A DNA stretch of 62,869 bases from Alphaproteobacteria bacterium (lineage in GTDB: Bacteria; Pseudomonadota; Alphaproteobacteria; Micropepsales; Micropepsaceae). The translations under genes were made by a program, and so were the position numbers. Shown one piece after another: positions 35,413 through 43,728 of this stretch; within the stretch, counting starts at the first letter, position 1, and each line of letters begins with the position of its first letter. Where the stretch lies: contig JAFKFG010000032.1 in the NCBI GenBank assembly GCA_017307355.1, positions 1 to 62,869 of the forward strand, read 5' to 3'. Below the pieces are notes generated by a model, which had not been told where the DNA came from, made no database searches, and saw nothing but the letters and a program-made list of their open reading frames with translations.

Positions 35413-36377
35413 GGATCGTCGTGGCGGCGGCGCGGCGCCGAACGGTCGAGATCGAATTCCAGCGGGCCGGGGAACGCCAGATAGGACATCCGCTTCAATT
35501 CCCAGCGGCCTCGTGTGACCGTGTCGAGGATCAATCCGCAGGTGAGCGAAAGAAAGGCCAGCAACATCAGGCCCATCGCCAGGACGGCGGTGGGAAGGCG
35601 GGGAACCTGGCCGGTCTTGAGGAACTCGCTCACCACTGGGGCGCCGATCAGCAGCGATATGGCCGCCAGGAGGAAAAAGAAGAAGGAGAAGAATATCAGC
35701 GGCCGTTCCTCGCGCACCAGATAGCCAATGGTGGACAGGATGCGGAAACCGTCGCGCCAGGTGTTGAGCTTAGACACCGAACCCACCGGGCGCTCCTTGT
35801 AGCGGGTATCCATCTCGATCATCGGCATCATCAGGCGCACGGCATGGATGGTGAGTTCGGTCTCGATGCCGAAGCCTTCCGCGGTCAAGGGAAAGGATTT
35901 GACGAAGCGGCGCGAGAACACTCGATAGCCGGACAGCATGTCGCCCAGCCGGACATTGAACAGGGTGGCGGCCAGCCCGGTCAGAAGCCGGTTGCCGAAA
36001 ACATGTCCCATGCGATAGGCGGCGGCTTCGGTATGGATGCGCCGCGCGGTCAAGATATCGGCGCCGGCCGCGATCAGGCCGGACACCATCTGCGGGGCGG
36101 CGCCGGCGTCATAGGTGTCGTCGCCATCCACCAGCACGTAAATGTCCGCTTCGATATCGGCGAACATGCGGCGCACCACATTGCCTTTGCCCTGGCGCTG
36201 TTCGGTGCGCACGATGGCGCCGGCTTCATGCGCCCGCTCCACGGTGTTGTCGCGGGAATTGTTGTCATAGACATAGACCGACGCGCCCGGCAGCGCGCTG
36301 CGGAAATCGCGCACGACTTTGCCGATCGCGGCTTCTTCATTGTAGCAGGGCACCAGGACGGCGATGCGCGGGCTCAT
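35409..36377 (-). CDS. Family 2 glycosyltransferase (polyprenyl-phosphate type)
   Basis: A 322-residue GT2. The catalytic domain begins RIAVLVPCYNEEAAIGKVV, with the DxD-type motif in VDGDDTYD and a GYRVFSRRF helix. Two C-terminal membrane helices (about 225-247 and 262-285) are typical of DPMS/GtrB-like enzymes that load a sugar on undecaprenyl phosphate. ATG 36377 overlaps the stop of the upstream gene, and its own stop overlaps gtrA. This order fits a GtrA-GtrB-Gtr(type) system for late glycosylation of an envelope polysaccharide. Confidence 0.9.
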   Translation of the reverse strand: MSPRIAVLVPCYNEEAAIGKVVRDFRSALPGASVYVYDNNSRDNTVERAHEAGAIVRTEQRQGKGNVVRRMFADIEADIYVLVDGDDTYDAGAAPQMVSGLIAAGADILTARRIHTEAAAYRMGHVFGNRLLTGLAATLFNVRLGDMLSGYRVFSRRFVKSFPLTAEGFGIETELTIHAVRLMMPMIEMDTRYKERPVGSVSKLNTWRDGFRILSTIGYLVREERPLIFFSFFFFLLAAISLLIGAPVVSEFLKTGQVPRLPTAVLAMGLMLLAFLSLTCGLILDTVTRGRWELKRMSYLAFPGPLEFDLDRSAPRRRHDDP

Positions 36378-37981
36378 GGTTTTCCCGATAAAGGACACCA
36401 TTGATAGGTGCCCGCAATGTTGGTGTCGAATTGCTGGCATTCCGTCCAGCGGATGGCAAGGCCATAGTCCGCCAGCGCGTCACGGGCCCGGCCCATGTCG
36501 GTGGCATCGGCAATAAGGTAAAGATCGCCGCCCGCGCGCCGGTGCGCGGCGACCCGCGCCCGCATCTGCCGCGTCAGGCCGGAGCCGTCGCGGGGCTGCA
36601 CCATCCAGCCATCGATGCGCAGGACCGGAATCTGGGGCGGCAAGGTGGTGGCAATGAAGCCCATGGGCGCATCTCCGGTCATCAGCACCATGGTCCGGCC
36701 GGGATGGGGGATCGGCGGCATTGCGACTTTGACATAAGGATCCTCGACCGGCGCGCGTTCCAGGAAATCGCTGCGTCCCGTCACCAGGATGGCGAAGCAG
36801 AGCGCGCCCAGGATCAGATAACGCGTCCGCCGCGCCAGGGGGAACAGGCCCACCGCCATTACCGTCAGCGTGGGCGCCAGCATCTCGAGCAGGATGATGT
36901 AGCGATAGATGGCGAAGAAGCGCAGCCAGACGAAATAGCAGACCGCGGCGAAGGCGAAGACGATCAGCGTGACATGCTTGTCGGTCAAGGCATCGCGGCT
37001 CTGACGCCGCGCCAGCCAGAACAGGATCGCCGGGATGACGGTGAGATAAGCCACCATGATCCGGATGTCCTGGAAGCTCAGATCGTTGGCGACATGCCAG
37101 TCCACCGAGAACAGGATCGGAAACAGCAACTGCCGCCAGAAATGAACCGGAATGAAGCGCATGTCGCGATAGGGCGAACTCAGCGCCAGCGGCGAATGCC
37201 AGTAATCGTTGAAATAGGGAAAGAGCGGATTGCCGGTGAGCCCTTTCATGTGCAGCATCCACCAGGCGCTGAACAGCGCCACGCCCAGAAGTCCCGCGAT
37301 GCCGCCGGCGATCAGGCGTGTGGCTTGCTGGCGCAGCGAGCCGCCCAGCGCCAGAAGCGCGGCGGCGAAACCGGCGCAATAGGGCATCTCTGGCAGCTTC
37401 AACCCCATGGCGCAGCCGGTGATGAAGCCCGCGGCGCCCGCAAGACCGGCGGCCTGGAGCGGCGTGCCCGAACGCAACGTCTCGCGCCCCACCACCAGAA
37501 TGGCCAGGCCCGTCAGCACGAACACGCTCATCACATTGTCGTAATAGGTGGTGCCGAACATGGAGAGAGTGAGCGCGCCGGTCTGGCCCAGCAATGCCAG
37601 CGCACCGGCGCCGATCTCGCGGTCGGGAATGCGCAAGGCTTCGCGCGCGATCAGATAGAGCGGCACCACATTGGCGCCCTGCACCGCGCCCAAGACGCCC
37701 AGCGCGATCCAGGCATGGGTGTGGGTGGCCAGCCAATAGAAGGGAATATCGAGGAACGGATTGTAGTAGCTGGCCTGGTGCGCGACCACGACATCGATCG
37801 CTTCGCGATGGGTGAGAAAGGCGTAAGGCGCGTACCAGTGGTAATTGCGGAAATCCCAACTGGTGTCCTTGCCCAGGACGATGACGAAAGCGGCCCAGAA
37901 CAGGACCGTGACCAGGAGGAAGGCCAGTTCCTTCGCCGACAGCAGCGTCCGGCCGGAAGGCGAGGCGGTGGTCGGCGTCAT
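36374..37981 (-). CDS. Polytopic membrane glycosyltransferase (GT39-like)
   Basis: A 535-residue protein with about 11 membrane helices and a C-terminal soluble domain. The first periplasmic loop contains DTSWDFRNYHWYAPYAF with Asp residues where GT-C enzymes keep their catalytic acid. GT-C enzymes use lipid-linked sugar donors at the outer face of the inner membrane. No exact family is recognised; DUF2029-like proteins are an alternative. Its stop overlaps the GT2 start, so it leads the operon with the GT2 donor enzyme and GtrA flippase. Confidence 0.7.
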   Translation of the reverse strand: MTPTTASPSGRTLLSAKELAFLLVTVLFWAAFVIVLGKDTSWDFRNYHWYAPYAFLTHREAIDVVVAHQASYYNPFLDIPFYWLATHTHAWIALGVLGAVQGANVVPLYLIAREALRIPDREIGAGALALLGQTGALTLSMFGTTYYDNVMSVFVLTGLAILVVGRETLRSGTPLQAAGLAGAAGFITGCAMGLKLPEMPYCAGFAAALLALGGSLRQQATRLIAGGIAGLLGVALFSAWWMLHMKGLTGNPLFPYFNDYWHSPLALSSPYRDMRFIPVHFWRQLLFPILFSVDWHVANDLSFQDIRIMVAYLTVIPAILFWLARRQSRDALTDKHVTLIVFAFAAVCYFVWLRFFAIYRYIILLEMLAPTLTVMAVGLFPLARRTRYLILGALCFAILVTGRSDFLERAPVEDPYVKVAMPPIPHPGRTMVLMTGDAPMGFIATTLPPQIPVLRIDGWMVQPRDGSGLTRQMRARVAAHRRAGGDLYLIADATDMGRARDALADYGLAIRWTECQQFDTNIAGTYQWCPLSGKP

Positions 37982-38087
37982 GCGGGAACTTCGGGCCTGG
38001 CTTTGGTTTCCGAACCGGATTTCCGGTGGGTGCCTCAGGTTCTAGCCTGTGAGGGCTATAGGCGAAAGGTGCTTTGGGGCGAAGGGC

Positions 38088-39143
38088 TTACGCCTCGTCC
38101 GGCTCGACGATGATATTCCGCAGGAATTGCAGGGTGCAGGCCCGCCAGGAATGGTCCTCGGCGAATTGGCGGGGGGTAATGGAACCGGGGTGGCGGGCGA
38201 TCTGAAGCGCCCCCAGGCAGGCTTTTTCCAGATTCTCGTCCAGAACCGCCACGGGCGCTGCGCCCACCACGTCCAGCGGCCCCTGGACCGGGTAGGCGGC
38301 CACCGGCAGCCCGCAGGCCAGGGCTTCCAGAAGGACCAGCCCGAACGTGTCGGTGCGGCTGGGAAAGACAAAGACGGTGCTGCCGGCATAGGCCCGCACC
38401 AGTTCCTCGCCCGACAAGGCGCCCAGGAACCTGGCGGCGGGATAGCGACGTTCCAGCGCCGCGCGGGCCGGCCCATCCCCCGCCACGACTTTGGTGCCGG
38501 GCAGGTCCAGGGCCAGGAAGGCCTCGATATTCTTCTCCACCGCCACCCGGCCCACATAGAGCCAGACCGGTTCCGGATAAGGCAGGCGCGCGCCGGGGAT
38601 CGGATGGAACTGATCCACATCGACCCCGCGCGACCAGATGCGCAAATTGGTGAAGCCATGCGCGGCCATTTCACGCCTGAGACTCTCGGTGGCCACCATC
38701 ATCGCGGTGGCGGGGCCATGGAACCAGCGCAGCCAGCGATAAACCAGTTCTTCGGGGATCAGGGGAAAGCGGGCCCGGACATATTCGGGAAAGCGGGTAT
38801 GGAACGAAGTGGAAAAAGCGATGCCGTGCTTGATGCAGATGGCGCGCGCGCTCATCCCCAAGGTGCCTTCGGTGGCGATGTGCACGGCGTCGGGCGCGAA
38901 GTCGCGAATCTCTTTTTCCAGTCGCGCGCGCGGCCAGACCGCCAGGCGGATTTCCGGATAGGTGGGAAGGCCGACCGTGAAGCGGCCTTCCGGCGTGGCG
39001 TAGCGCACGGTGTGGCCCAGCGATTGGAGATCCTGGCCCAGCACTTCCAAGGTGCGCACCACGCCATTGACCTGGGGCCTCCAGGCATCGGTGACGATGA
39101 GGATCTTCAAATGGGCGGCGACGCCGGGAATGGGCCCCGGCAT
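38088..39143 (-). CDS. Family 4 glycosyltransferase (MgtA/SqdX-like)
   Basis: A 351-residue GT-B enzyme. N-terminal domain: ILIVTDAWRPQVNGVVRTLEVL. C-terminal donor site: VGRVAVEKNIEAFLAL, GDGPARAALE, FPSRTDTFGLVLLEALACGLPVAAYPVQGPLDVV, with the EX7E-type acid. The opening motif matches enzymes that transfer sugars to diacylglycerol or related lipids. It begins 13 bp after the LpxH-like gene on the same strand. The pair probably makes or modifies a membrane glycolipid. The ATG at 39143 is preferred; other Met codons further upstream lie inside the neighbour gene. Confidence 0.87.
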   Translation of the reverse strand: MPGPIPGVAAHLKILIVTDAWRPQVNGVVRTLEVLGQDLQSLGHTVRYATPEGRFTVGLPTYPEIRLAVWPRARLEKEIRDFAPDAVHIATEGTLGMSARAICIKHGIAFSTSFHTRFPEYVRARFPLIPEELVYRWLRWFHGPATAMMVATESLRREMAAHGFTNLRIWSRGVDVDQFHPIPGARLPYPEPVWLYVGRVAVEKNIEAFLALDLPGTKVVAGDGPARAALERRYPAARFLGALSGEELVRAYAGSTVFVFPSRTDTFGLVLLEALACGLPVAAYPVQGPLDVVGAAPVAVLDENLEKACLGALQIARHPGSITPRQFAEDHSWRACTLQFLRNIIVEPDEA

Positions 39144-39156
39144 CAAGCGTTTTGTC

Positions 39157-40059
39157 CTACGCGGGAATAAGCGCGGGCACAGCCGCTTCGGCTGGGGCTT
39201 CGGACGTGTCTCTTTGAGGAGGGCTGGCCCAGCGAAGAATCTCCAGATTTCCGCGGGCATCTTCGACAAGGGCGCTGCAGCTTTCAACCCAGTCTCCGTC
39301 GTTGAGGTAAAGCACGCCGCCGATCCGGCGGATTTCGGCATGATGGATATGGCCGCAGACCACCCCATCGACGCCGCGCCGGGCCGCTTCCTCCGCCACC
39401 GCTTCCTCGAAGCGCGAGATATATTCGACCGCATCCTTGACCTTGTGCTTGAGCCAGGCCGAGAGCGACCAGTAGGGCAGCCCCAGCTCCTTGCGCACGG
39501 CGAACAGAATGTCGTTCCAGCGCAGCGCCACGCCGTAAGCCCGATCTCCGAGATGGGCCAGCCATTTGGCGCAGGCGATGACGCCGTCGAAACGGTCGCC
39601 ATGCAGCACCAGCAGGCGCTTGCCGTCGGCGGTCTCGTGCACGGTTTCGCCCGCCACTTCGATCCCCGCGAACAACCGCCCCGCATAGTCGCGGGCGAAT
39701 TCGTCGTGATTGCCGGGCACGAAGATCACGCGCGTGCCGTTATCGACCTTGGCGAGAATCTCCGCCACCACGCGGCTCTGCGCTTCGCTCCAGTACCAGC
39801 GGCGCTTGATCTGCCAGCCGTCGATGATGTCGCCGACCAGGAACAGGGTGCCGCATTCATTGTGCGCGAGGAAATCGGCCAGCGCGTCGGCCTTGCAGCC
39901 CCGCGTGCCCAGATGGGTGTCGGAAATGAAGATGGTGCGGTGGCTGTGACGCGGCCTCACACGGCCGGCGATTTTGATCCGCGCGGCAGCGAAGCTTCCG
40001 CCGGCGGCTTCAAACCAGGCATCGCTTCCCGGCGGCGTCTTCAGAAAGGATCGGGCCAT
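39157..40059 (-). CDS. UDP-2,3-diacylglucosamine diphosphatase-like metallophosphoesterase
   Basis: A 300-residue calcineurin-type phosphoesterase. All metal-binding blocks are present: SDTHLG (about 47-52), GDIIDGW, GNHDEFAR, LHGDRFD and GHIHHAE. It resembles the LpxH-like branch common next to GT4 genes in alphaproteobacteria, distinct from classical LpxH in having longer N- and C-terminal tails. It may hydrolyse UDP-sugar-lipid pyrophosphate bonds. ATG 40059 has GGGGGAGA upstream. First gene of a two-gene unit with the GT4. Confidence 0.85.
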   Translation of the reverse strand: MARSFLKTPPGSDAWFEAAGGSFAAARIKIAGRVRPRHSHRTIFISDTHLGTRGCKADALADFLAHNECGTLFLVGDIIDGWQIKRRWYWSEAQSRVVAEILAKVDNGTRVIFVPGNHDEFARDYAGRLFAGIEVAGETVHETADGKRLLVLHGDRFDGVIACAKWLAHLGDRAYGVALRWNDILFAVRKELGLPYWSLSAWLKHKVKDAVEYISRFEEAVAEEAARRGVDGVVCGHIHHAEIRRIGGVLYLNDGDWVESCSALVEDARGNLEILRWASPPQRDTSEAPAEAAVPALIPA

Positions 40060-40509
40060 CGCGGGTCTCCCCCCTTTTCGTCCGGGTACGTCGGATTGCG
40101 TCCGGATGGGGGCCAAGTAGCTGACCCGCACGAATCTTTTGTTGCGGGCGCGAGACGGACTCGTGAATCCGAGGTGCGGACAGAGGGCGTCCATTGTTGC
40201 CCATTATTGCGTCGCACAATTGCTTTGGTTAAGAGCGGCTGCCGAAAAATCCGCCACAGTCCCTGTAAAATCCATTGATTCGGTTGGGAAAATGCAGACC
40301 TGCTTTGCGTTTTTGCGCTTGCGGCGCAAACCAAGTTCCCGTATTTTGTTGCAGCGCGGTATTGCGGGTCCGCCCCGCGAAGCCGCCGCCCTTCCTGGGC
40401 GTTTCCTCCCTGAACTTGGCCGCTTCCCCCCGGAAGCGGCCATCTCCGGGGGACGCTCCTGCCCCTGGACGAAAATCTCTCGCGCCTATGTGTATGTCGG
40501 GTGACTTCG
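40060..40509. other. Gene-free region with a strong hairpin and a partial repeat
   Basis: 450 bp between two genes on the same strand. It has a perfect 10-bp hairpin at 40418-40441 (GGCCGCTTCC-CCCC-GGAAGCGGCC) and, adjoining it, the right half of a family-3 repeat (40441-40490). An open frame crosses it but shows no protein-like composition. The AT-richer 40215-40350 may hold the promoter of the LpxH-like/GT4 pair. Confidence 0.5.
40441..40490 (+). repeat. Intergenic palindromic repeat, family 3, partial copy C
   Basis: CTCCGGGGGACGCTCCTG..GACGAAAATCTCTCGCG matches the right half of the 27157-27257 element. The left half is missing or replaced by the 40418-40441 hairpin. Confidence 0.6.
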
Positions 40510-41448
40510 CTACTCGGCAGCCAGCGGAATGTTGCGGCCGCCGAGAAGAGACGGGTCGATGGCGGCGAGGCGGACGAGGGAGTCGGTGAGGCGTTTTTTC
40601 AGTGCGTCGAAACCCGGTTTTCTCTGGATGCGCTCTTCGTCGAGGTAAAGCCCGCGATTGATTTCGATCTGCAGGCCGAAGAGGCCCGCGTTGCCCCGGC
40701 CATAGAGCATGGTGGTATAGCCGCCCGCATAGGGCGCGTTGCGCGCGATCGAGAAACGCCCGCCGACAAAGGCGTTTTCGGCCCAACCGGTGAGCAGCGG
40801 CGGCGACGACGCGCCATAGCGATCGCCCAGCACGATGTCGGGCACCGACAAGGCGGACGGCATGGAATGGCAGTCCACCACCACGGCCACGCCGAACCGC
40901 TTGCGGGTTTCTTCCGCCAGGCCGGCTAGTGCTGCGTGATAGGGCCTGTAGAGCCGCGACAGGCGCAGCTGCGCTTCCTGCGGGGCCAGCTTGCGGGCAT
41001 AGATTTCCGCGCCGTCGCGCACGATGCGGGGAATGACGCCCAGGCCCGCCGAGACGCGGGGTGTGGGTGCATCGACGGGAATCTCCAGGCCTGAGTCGAA
41101 CATACCGGTGTCGATCTCGCTGGCGGCCCGGTTGACGTCGCAATAGGCCCGGGGGAAGGACGCGGCGATCAGGGGCGCGCCCATGGCGGCGACGCCGGCG
41201 AACAATTCGTCGACAAAGGCATCCTCGGACCGGCGCAGGGTGAGCGGATCGAGCCGGCTTTCGGCGATCAGCCGGTCCGGATAATGGCGGCCGGAATGGC
41301 CCGAGGCGAAGACAAAAGGCAGGGTCTGGACGGACGGCCTGAAGATCCGGAACGGCTCCGCCAGCAGCAGATCCAGGGTCGAATCGCTCAAAGCGGGGGA
41401 TTCACCGTCGGGGCCGGAAGGCGGGGGCGCCATGGCGGGGCTCGTCAA
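40510..41448 (-). CDS. N-formylglutamate amidohydrolase family protein
   Basis: A 312-residue zinc hydrolase of the FGase family: FVFASGHSGRHYP, RSEDAFVDELF, FPRAYCDVNRA, VVVDCHSMPS and EINRGLYLDEE carry the likely metal and substrate ligands. Family members release formate from N-formyl-glutamate in histidine breakdown, but no hut genes are near, so the true substrate is uncertain. A shorter paralogue is encoded at 59322-60056. It is divergent from cpdR, 109 bp apart. Confidence 0.85.
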   Translation of the reverse strand: MTSPAMAPPPSGPDGESPALSDSTLDLLLAEPFRIFRPSVQTLPFVFASGHSGRHYPDRLIAESRLDPLTLRRSEDAFVDELFAGVAAMGAPLIAASFPRAYCDVNRAASEIDTGMFDSGLEIPVDAPTPRVSAGLGVIPRIVRDGAEIYARKLAPQEAQLRLSRLYRPYHAALAGLAEETRKRFGVAVVVDCHSMPSALSVPDIVLGDRYGASSPPLLTGWAENAFVGGRFSIARNAPYAGGYTTMLYGRGNAGLFGLQIEINRGLYLDEERIQRKPGFDALKKRLTDSLVRLAAIDPSLLGGRNIPLAAE

Positions 41449-41557
41449 AGGTTAAGGCAGGCGAGCCTAAGCCAGGCCGCCTTTCATGCCTAGGAGGGCT
41501 TGTTTACCGATTCCCGGATATGGTTTTTACTGGGCACGGACAAGGGCTTGGGCAGGC

Positions 41558-41917
41558 ATGGCGCATATCCTTCTGGCGGAAGACGACGAATCCCTGCGCA
41601 AATTCCTGGCCGCGGCGCTGGTAAAGGCCGGCCATGCGGTGACCGATTTCGGGGATGGCAGCGATGCGTTCGAGTGCCTGAAAGACTACACCTTCGACCT
41701 GCTGCTCACCGATATCGTGATGCCCGGCATGGATGGGATCGAGCTTGCCAAGCGGGCCGTGGAAATGAATGGCGCGCTCAAGATCATGTTCATCACCGGA
41801 TTCGCCGCCGTGGCGCTTCACCCGGCCTCGGACGCGCCCAAACAGGCCAAAGTCCTGTCCAAACCGTTCCATTTGCGGGAAATCGTGGCCGAAGTGGACC
41901 GGATGATCGCGGCCTGA
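41558..41917 (+). CDS. cpdR: Single-domain response regulator CpdR
   Basis: A 119-residue receiver with no output domain. The acidic pocket is in LLAEDDESL, the phospho-acceptor Asp is in LLLTDIVMPGMDG (about Asp51), and the Lys is in LSKPFHL. In Caulobacter, dephosphorylated CpdR localises and primes ClpXP for cell-cycle proteolysis, and the CckA-ChpT phosphorelay switches it off. The sequence MAHILLAEDDESLRKFLAAAL closely follows CpdR. The ATG at 41558 lies directly before the first beta-strand. Confidence 0.9.
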   Translation: MAHILLAEDDESLRKFLAAALVKAGHAVTDFGDGSDAFECLKDYTFDLLLTDIVMPGMDGIELAKRAVEMNGALKIMFITGFAAVALHPASDAPKQAKVLSKPFHLREIVAEVDRMIAA

Positions 41918-42007
41918 AGCGGGTCGCTTTTTTGGGCGCTTTTCTTTGCGGACGAGGGCGGCTATAGAGGCCGCCCGCCGGGCTTAGACCCCCGGCGATG
42001 ATGGTAC

Positions 42008-42082
42008 GGGCGGTTAGCTCAGCGGGAGAGCACTACCTTGACATGGTAGGGGCCATAGGTTCGATCCCTATACCGCCCACCA
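42008..42082 (+). tRNA. tRNA-Val (anticodon GAC), CCA encoded
   Basis: Cloverleaf by eye: acceptor GGGCGGT/ACCGCCC, D-arm TAGCTCAGCGGGAGAGCA, anticodon stem CTACC/GGTAG with loop TTGACAT (anticodon GAC, Val), T-arm with GGTTCGATCCC, discriminator A and genomic CCA. A hairpin ATTCTCAC-GACGT-GTGAGAAT follows at 42082-42102. Confidence 0.95.
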
Positions 42083-42148
42083 TTCTCACGACGTGTGAGA
42101 ATGCCGCGGGGTACAACGCCCTCCAATCTCCAATCGTGCCTGGGGTCC

Positions 42149-42181
42149 GTCGCGAAAATGGTGGGCGGCCGGGATCGATTC
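42149..42181 (-). repeat. Inverted partial copy of the tRNA-Val 3' end
   Basis: Read on the minus strand, CGATCCC-GGCCGCCCACCATT followed by TTCGCGACG matches the tRNA 3' end and its flank at 42060-42092 (CGATCCCTATACCGCCCACCATT, TCACGACG; quoted as blocks). No complete second tRNA can be folded here. Confidence 0.6.
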
Positions 42182-42275
42182 TTTTGTTTTGCGCCGCATT
42201 CGCGGCGCGGGGCCCTATACCGCTCCATTGCCAAGCCCGCTGTTCAGATCGCTCCGCCTGATCGAAGATGATGGC

Positions 42276-43217
42276 ATGACATCCGATCTGTGGCCTCGCC
42301 TCGACTTTCCGGAATGGCGCGACACCGCCATGACCCTGCAACTGTGGATGCAGGTGGTGGGCAAGACGCGGCTGGAGCTGACGCCCTGGCTCAATCACAG
42401 CTGGCAGGTGCCGTTCTATGTGACGGCGCGCGGCCTCGGCACATCGCTGATCCCCAGCGGGAGCGAGGCGATCGATCTGGAATTCGATTTGCTTCAGCAC
42501 AGGCTGGTGGGGCGCGGCAGCCGTGGCGCGGTCGCCGCGTTCGATCTGACGCCCATGCCGGTGGCGGATTTTTACGCGAACGCCATGCTGCTTCTGCAGA
42601 AGCTGGATGCGGCGGTGACGATCAATCCCGTTCCCAGCGAATTGCCCGACCCCGTCGCATTCGCCGACGACCGGCGGCCGCGATCCTATGACGCCGAAGC
42701 GGTGCACCACTTCTGGCGCGTGCTGCTGCAGGCCGACCGGTTGCTCAAGCATTTCCGCACCGGCTTTCTGGGCAAGGCCAGTCCGGTGCATCTGTTCTGG
42801 GGCGGATTCGATCTGGCGGTGACCCGCTTTTCCGGCCGCCGCGCGCCGCTTCATCCCGGCGGCATTCCCGGGCTTTCCGACCGGGTGACGCGCGAAGCCT
42901 ATTCGCATGAAGTCAGCAGCGCCGGTTTCTGGCCCGGCTCGGACGTGTTTCCCCGCGCCGCTTTCTATTCTTATGCCTATCCGCAACCGCAAGGCTTCGA
43001 AACCGCTGCGATCCCGGATGGCGCACATTACGATGCTACCCTTGGAGAGTTCATTCTTCCCTATGACACGGTGCGCGCGGCGGACGATCCGGATGCGCTG
43101 GTGATGGCATTCCTGCAGGCGACATACGCGGCGGCGGCGTCGCTGGGTGCATGGAATCGCGACGATCTGGAATGCGATCTGGGTGTGCCCAACCGGCCCC
43201 GCATGGTTCGCGGCTGA
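42276..43217 (+). CDS. DUF5996 family protein
   Basis: A 313-residue soluble protein with the features of DUF5996: a start WPRLDFPEWRDTAMTLQLWMQVVGKTRLEL, LNHSWQVPFYVTARGL, and HLFWGGFDLAVTRFSGR with PLHPGGIPG. The function is unknown; the conserved His/Trp/Tyr residues suggest an enzyme. ATG 42276 is taken because it begins the conserved part. It stands alone after the tRNA and its partial inverted copy. Confidence 0.8.
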   Translation: MTSDLWPRLDFPEWRDTAMTLQLWMQVVGKTRLELTPWLNHSWQVPFYVTARGLGTSLIPSGSEAIDLEFDLLQHRLVGRGSRGAVAAFDLTPMPVADFYANAMLLLQKLDAAVTINPVPSELPDPVAFADDRRPRSYDAEAVHHFWRVLLQADRLLKHFRTGFLGKASPVHLFWGGFDLAVTRFSGRRAPLHPGGIPGLSDRVTREAYSHEVSSAGFWPGSDVFPRAAFYSYAYPQPQGFETAAIPDGAHYDATLGEFILPYDTVRAADDPDALVMAFLQATYAAAASLGAWNRDDLECDLGVPNRPRMVRG

Positions 43218-43398
43218 GCGGCGCATTTGTTTGCACCTGCGTGATGTACGTTGCGCCGCGAAAGGTTTTTCTTCGCCTTCATTGCCTGTTTCGCGCGCTA
43301 ACCGTGCCGCCGATTGCTGCGACGCGTCATGACATTTTGCTTTCACCCTTAAGACTTTGGGGTTTAGCATTTGTCATGAAGGGTCGGGAGGTTCGCTT

Positions 43399-43533
43399 AT
43401 GGCAGTCTTGGATCATGACCATCATCTCACTGGACATCATCGCCAGATCATCGGCGGAACGGGCCAGTTCTGCCTGTTCTGGGTCGGCATGTTCGCGGTG
43501 ATTGCGCTGCTCGGAATGTTGCTCAAGAGCTGA
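43399..43533 (+). CDS. 44-residue His-rich small membrane protein
   Basis: A short open frame: MAVLDHDHHLTGHHRQIIGG, then TGQFCLFWVGMFAVIALLGM and LLKS. A GGGAGG Shine-Dalgarno lies seven bases before the ATG. The N-terminus has five His and two Asp in ten residues (metal-binding character), and the C-terminal half is one membrane helix (about 23-42). I know no family for it. The protein-like composition and good ribosome-binding site support a real gene of unknown function. Confidence 0.6.
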   Translation: MAVLDHDHHLTGHHRQIIGGTGQFCLFWVGMFAVIALLGMLLKS

Positions 43534-43728
43534 AGGCGCAGTCCGTGTGAGGGGGCATCCCGCGCCGCCAGCGCGTTCGCGGGCGTTTTGATCCATCCCG
43601 TTCCCGGCAAAAGTTTCAGCGGCATCGATTCGTGCCGGCACGGTTCGCATGGGCCGGCGCAAGGATTGTCTTGGCCCGGCGGATTTGAAACTCTAAAAGC
43701 CGGGCGAAATCAGTAAGGTCATCGGCAT

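Noticed and set aside
40139..40504. 121-codon open frame upstream of the LpxH-like gene
   Set aside because: Contains a perfect hairpin and a partial intergenic repeat; no ribosome-binding site or family match.
42082..42102. Terminator after tRNA-Val
   Set aside because: The ATTCTCAC/GTGAGAAT hairpin has no T-tract, so it is noted only with the tRNA as a possible processing signal.
42149..42240. Second tRNA gene on the minus strand
   Set aside because: Only the 3' part resembles a tRNA; no D-arm, anticodon stem or matching 5' acceptor strand can be drawn.
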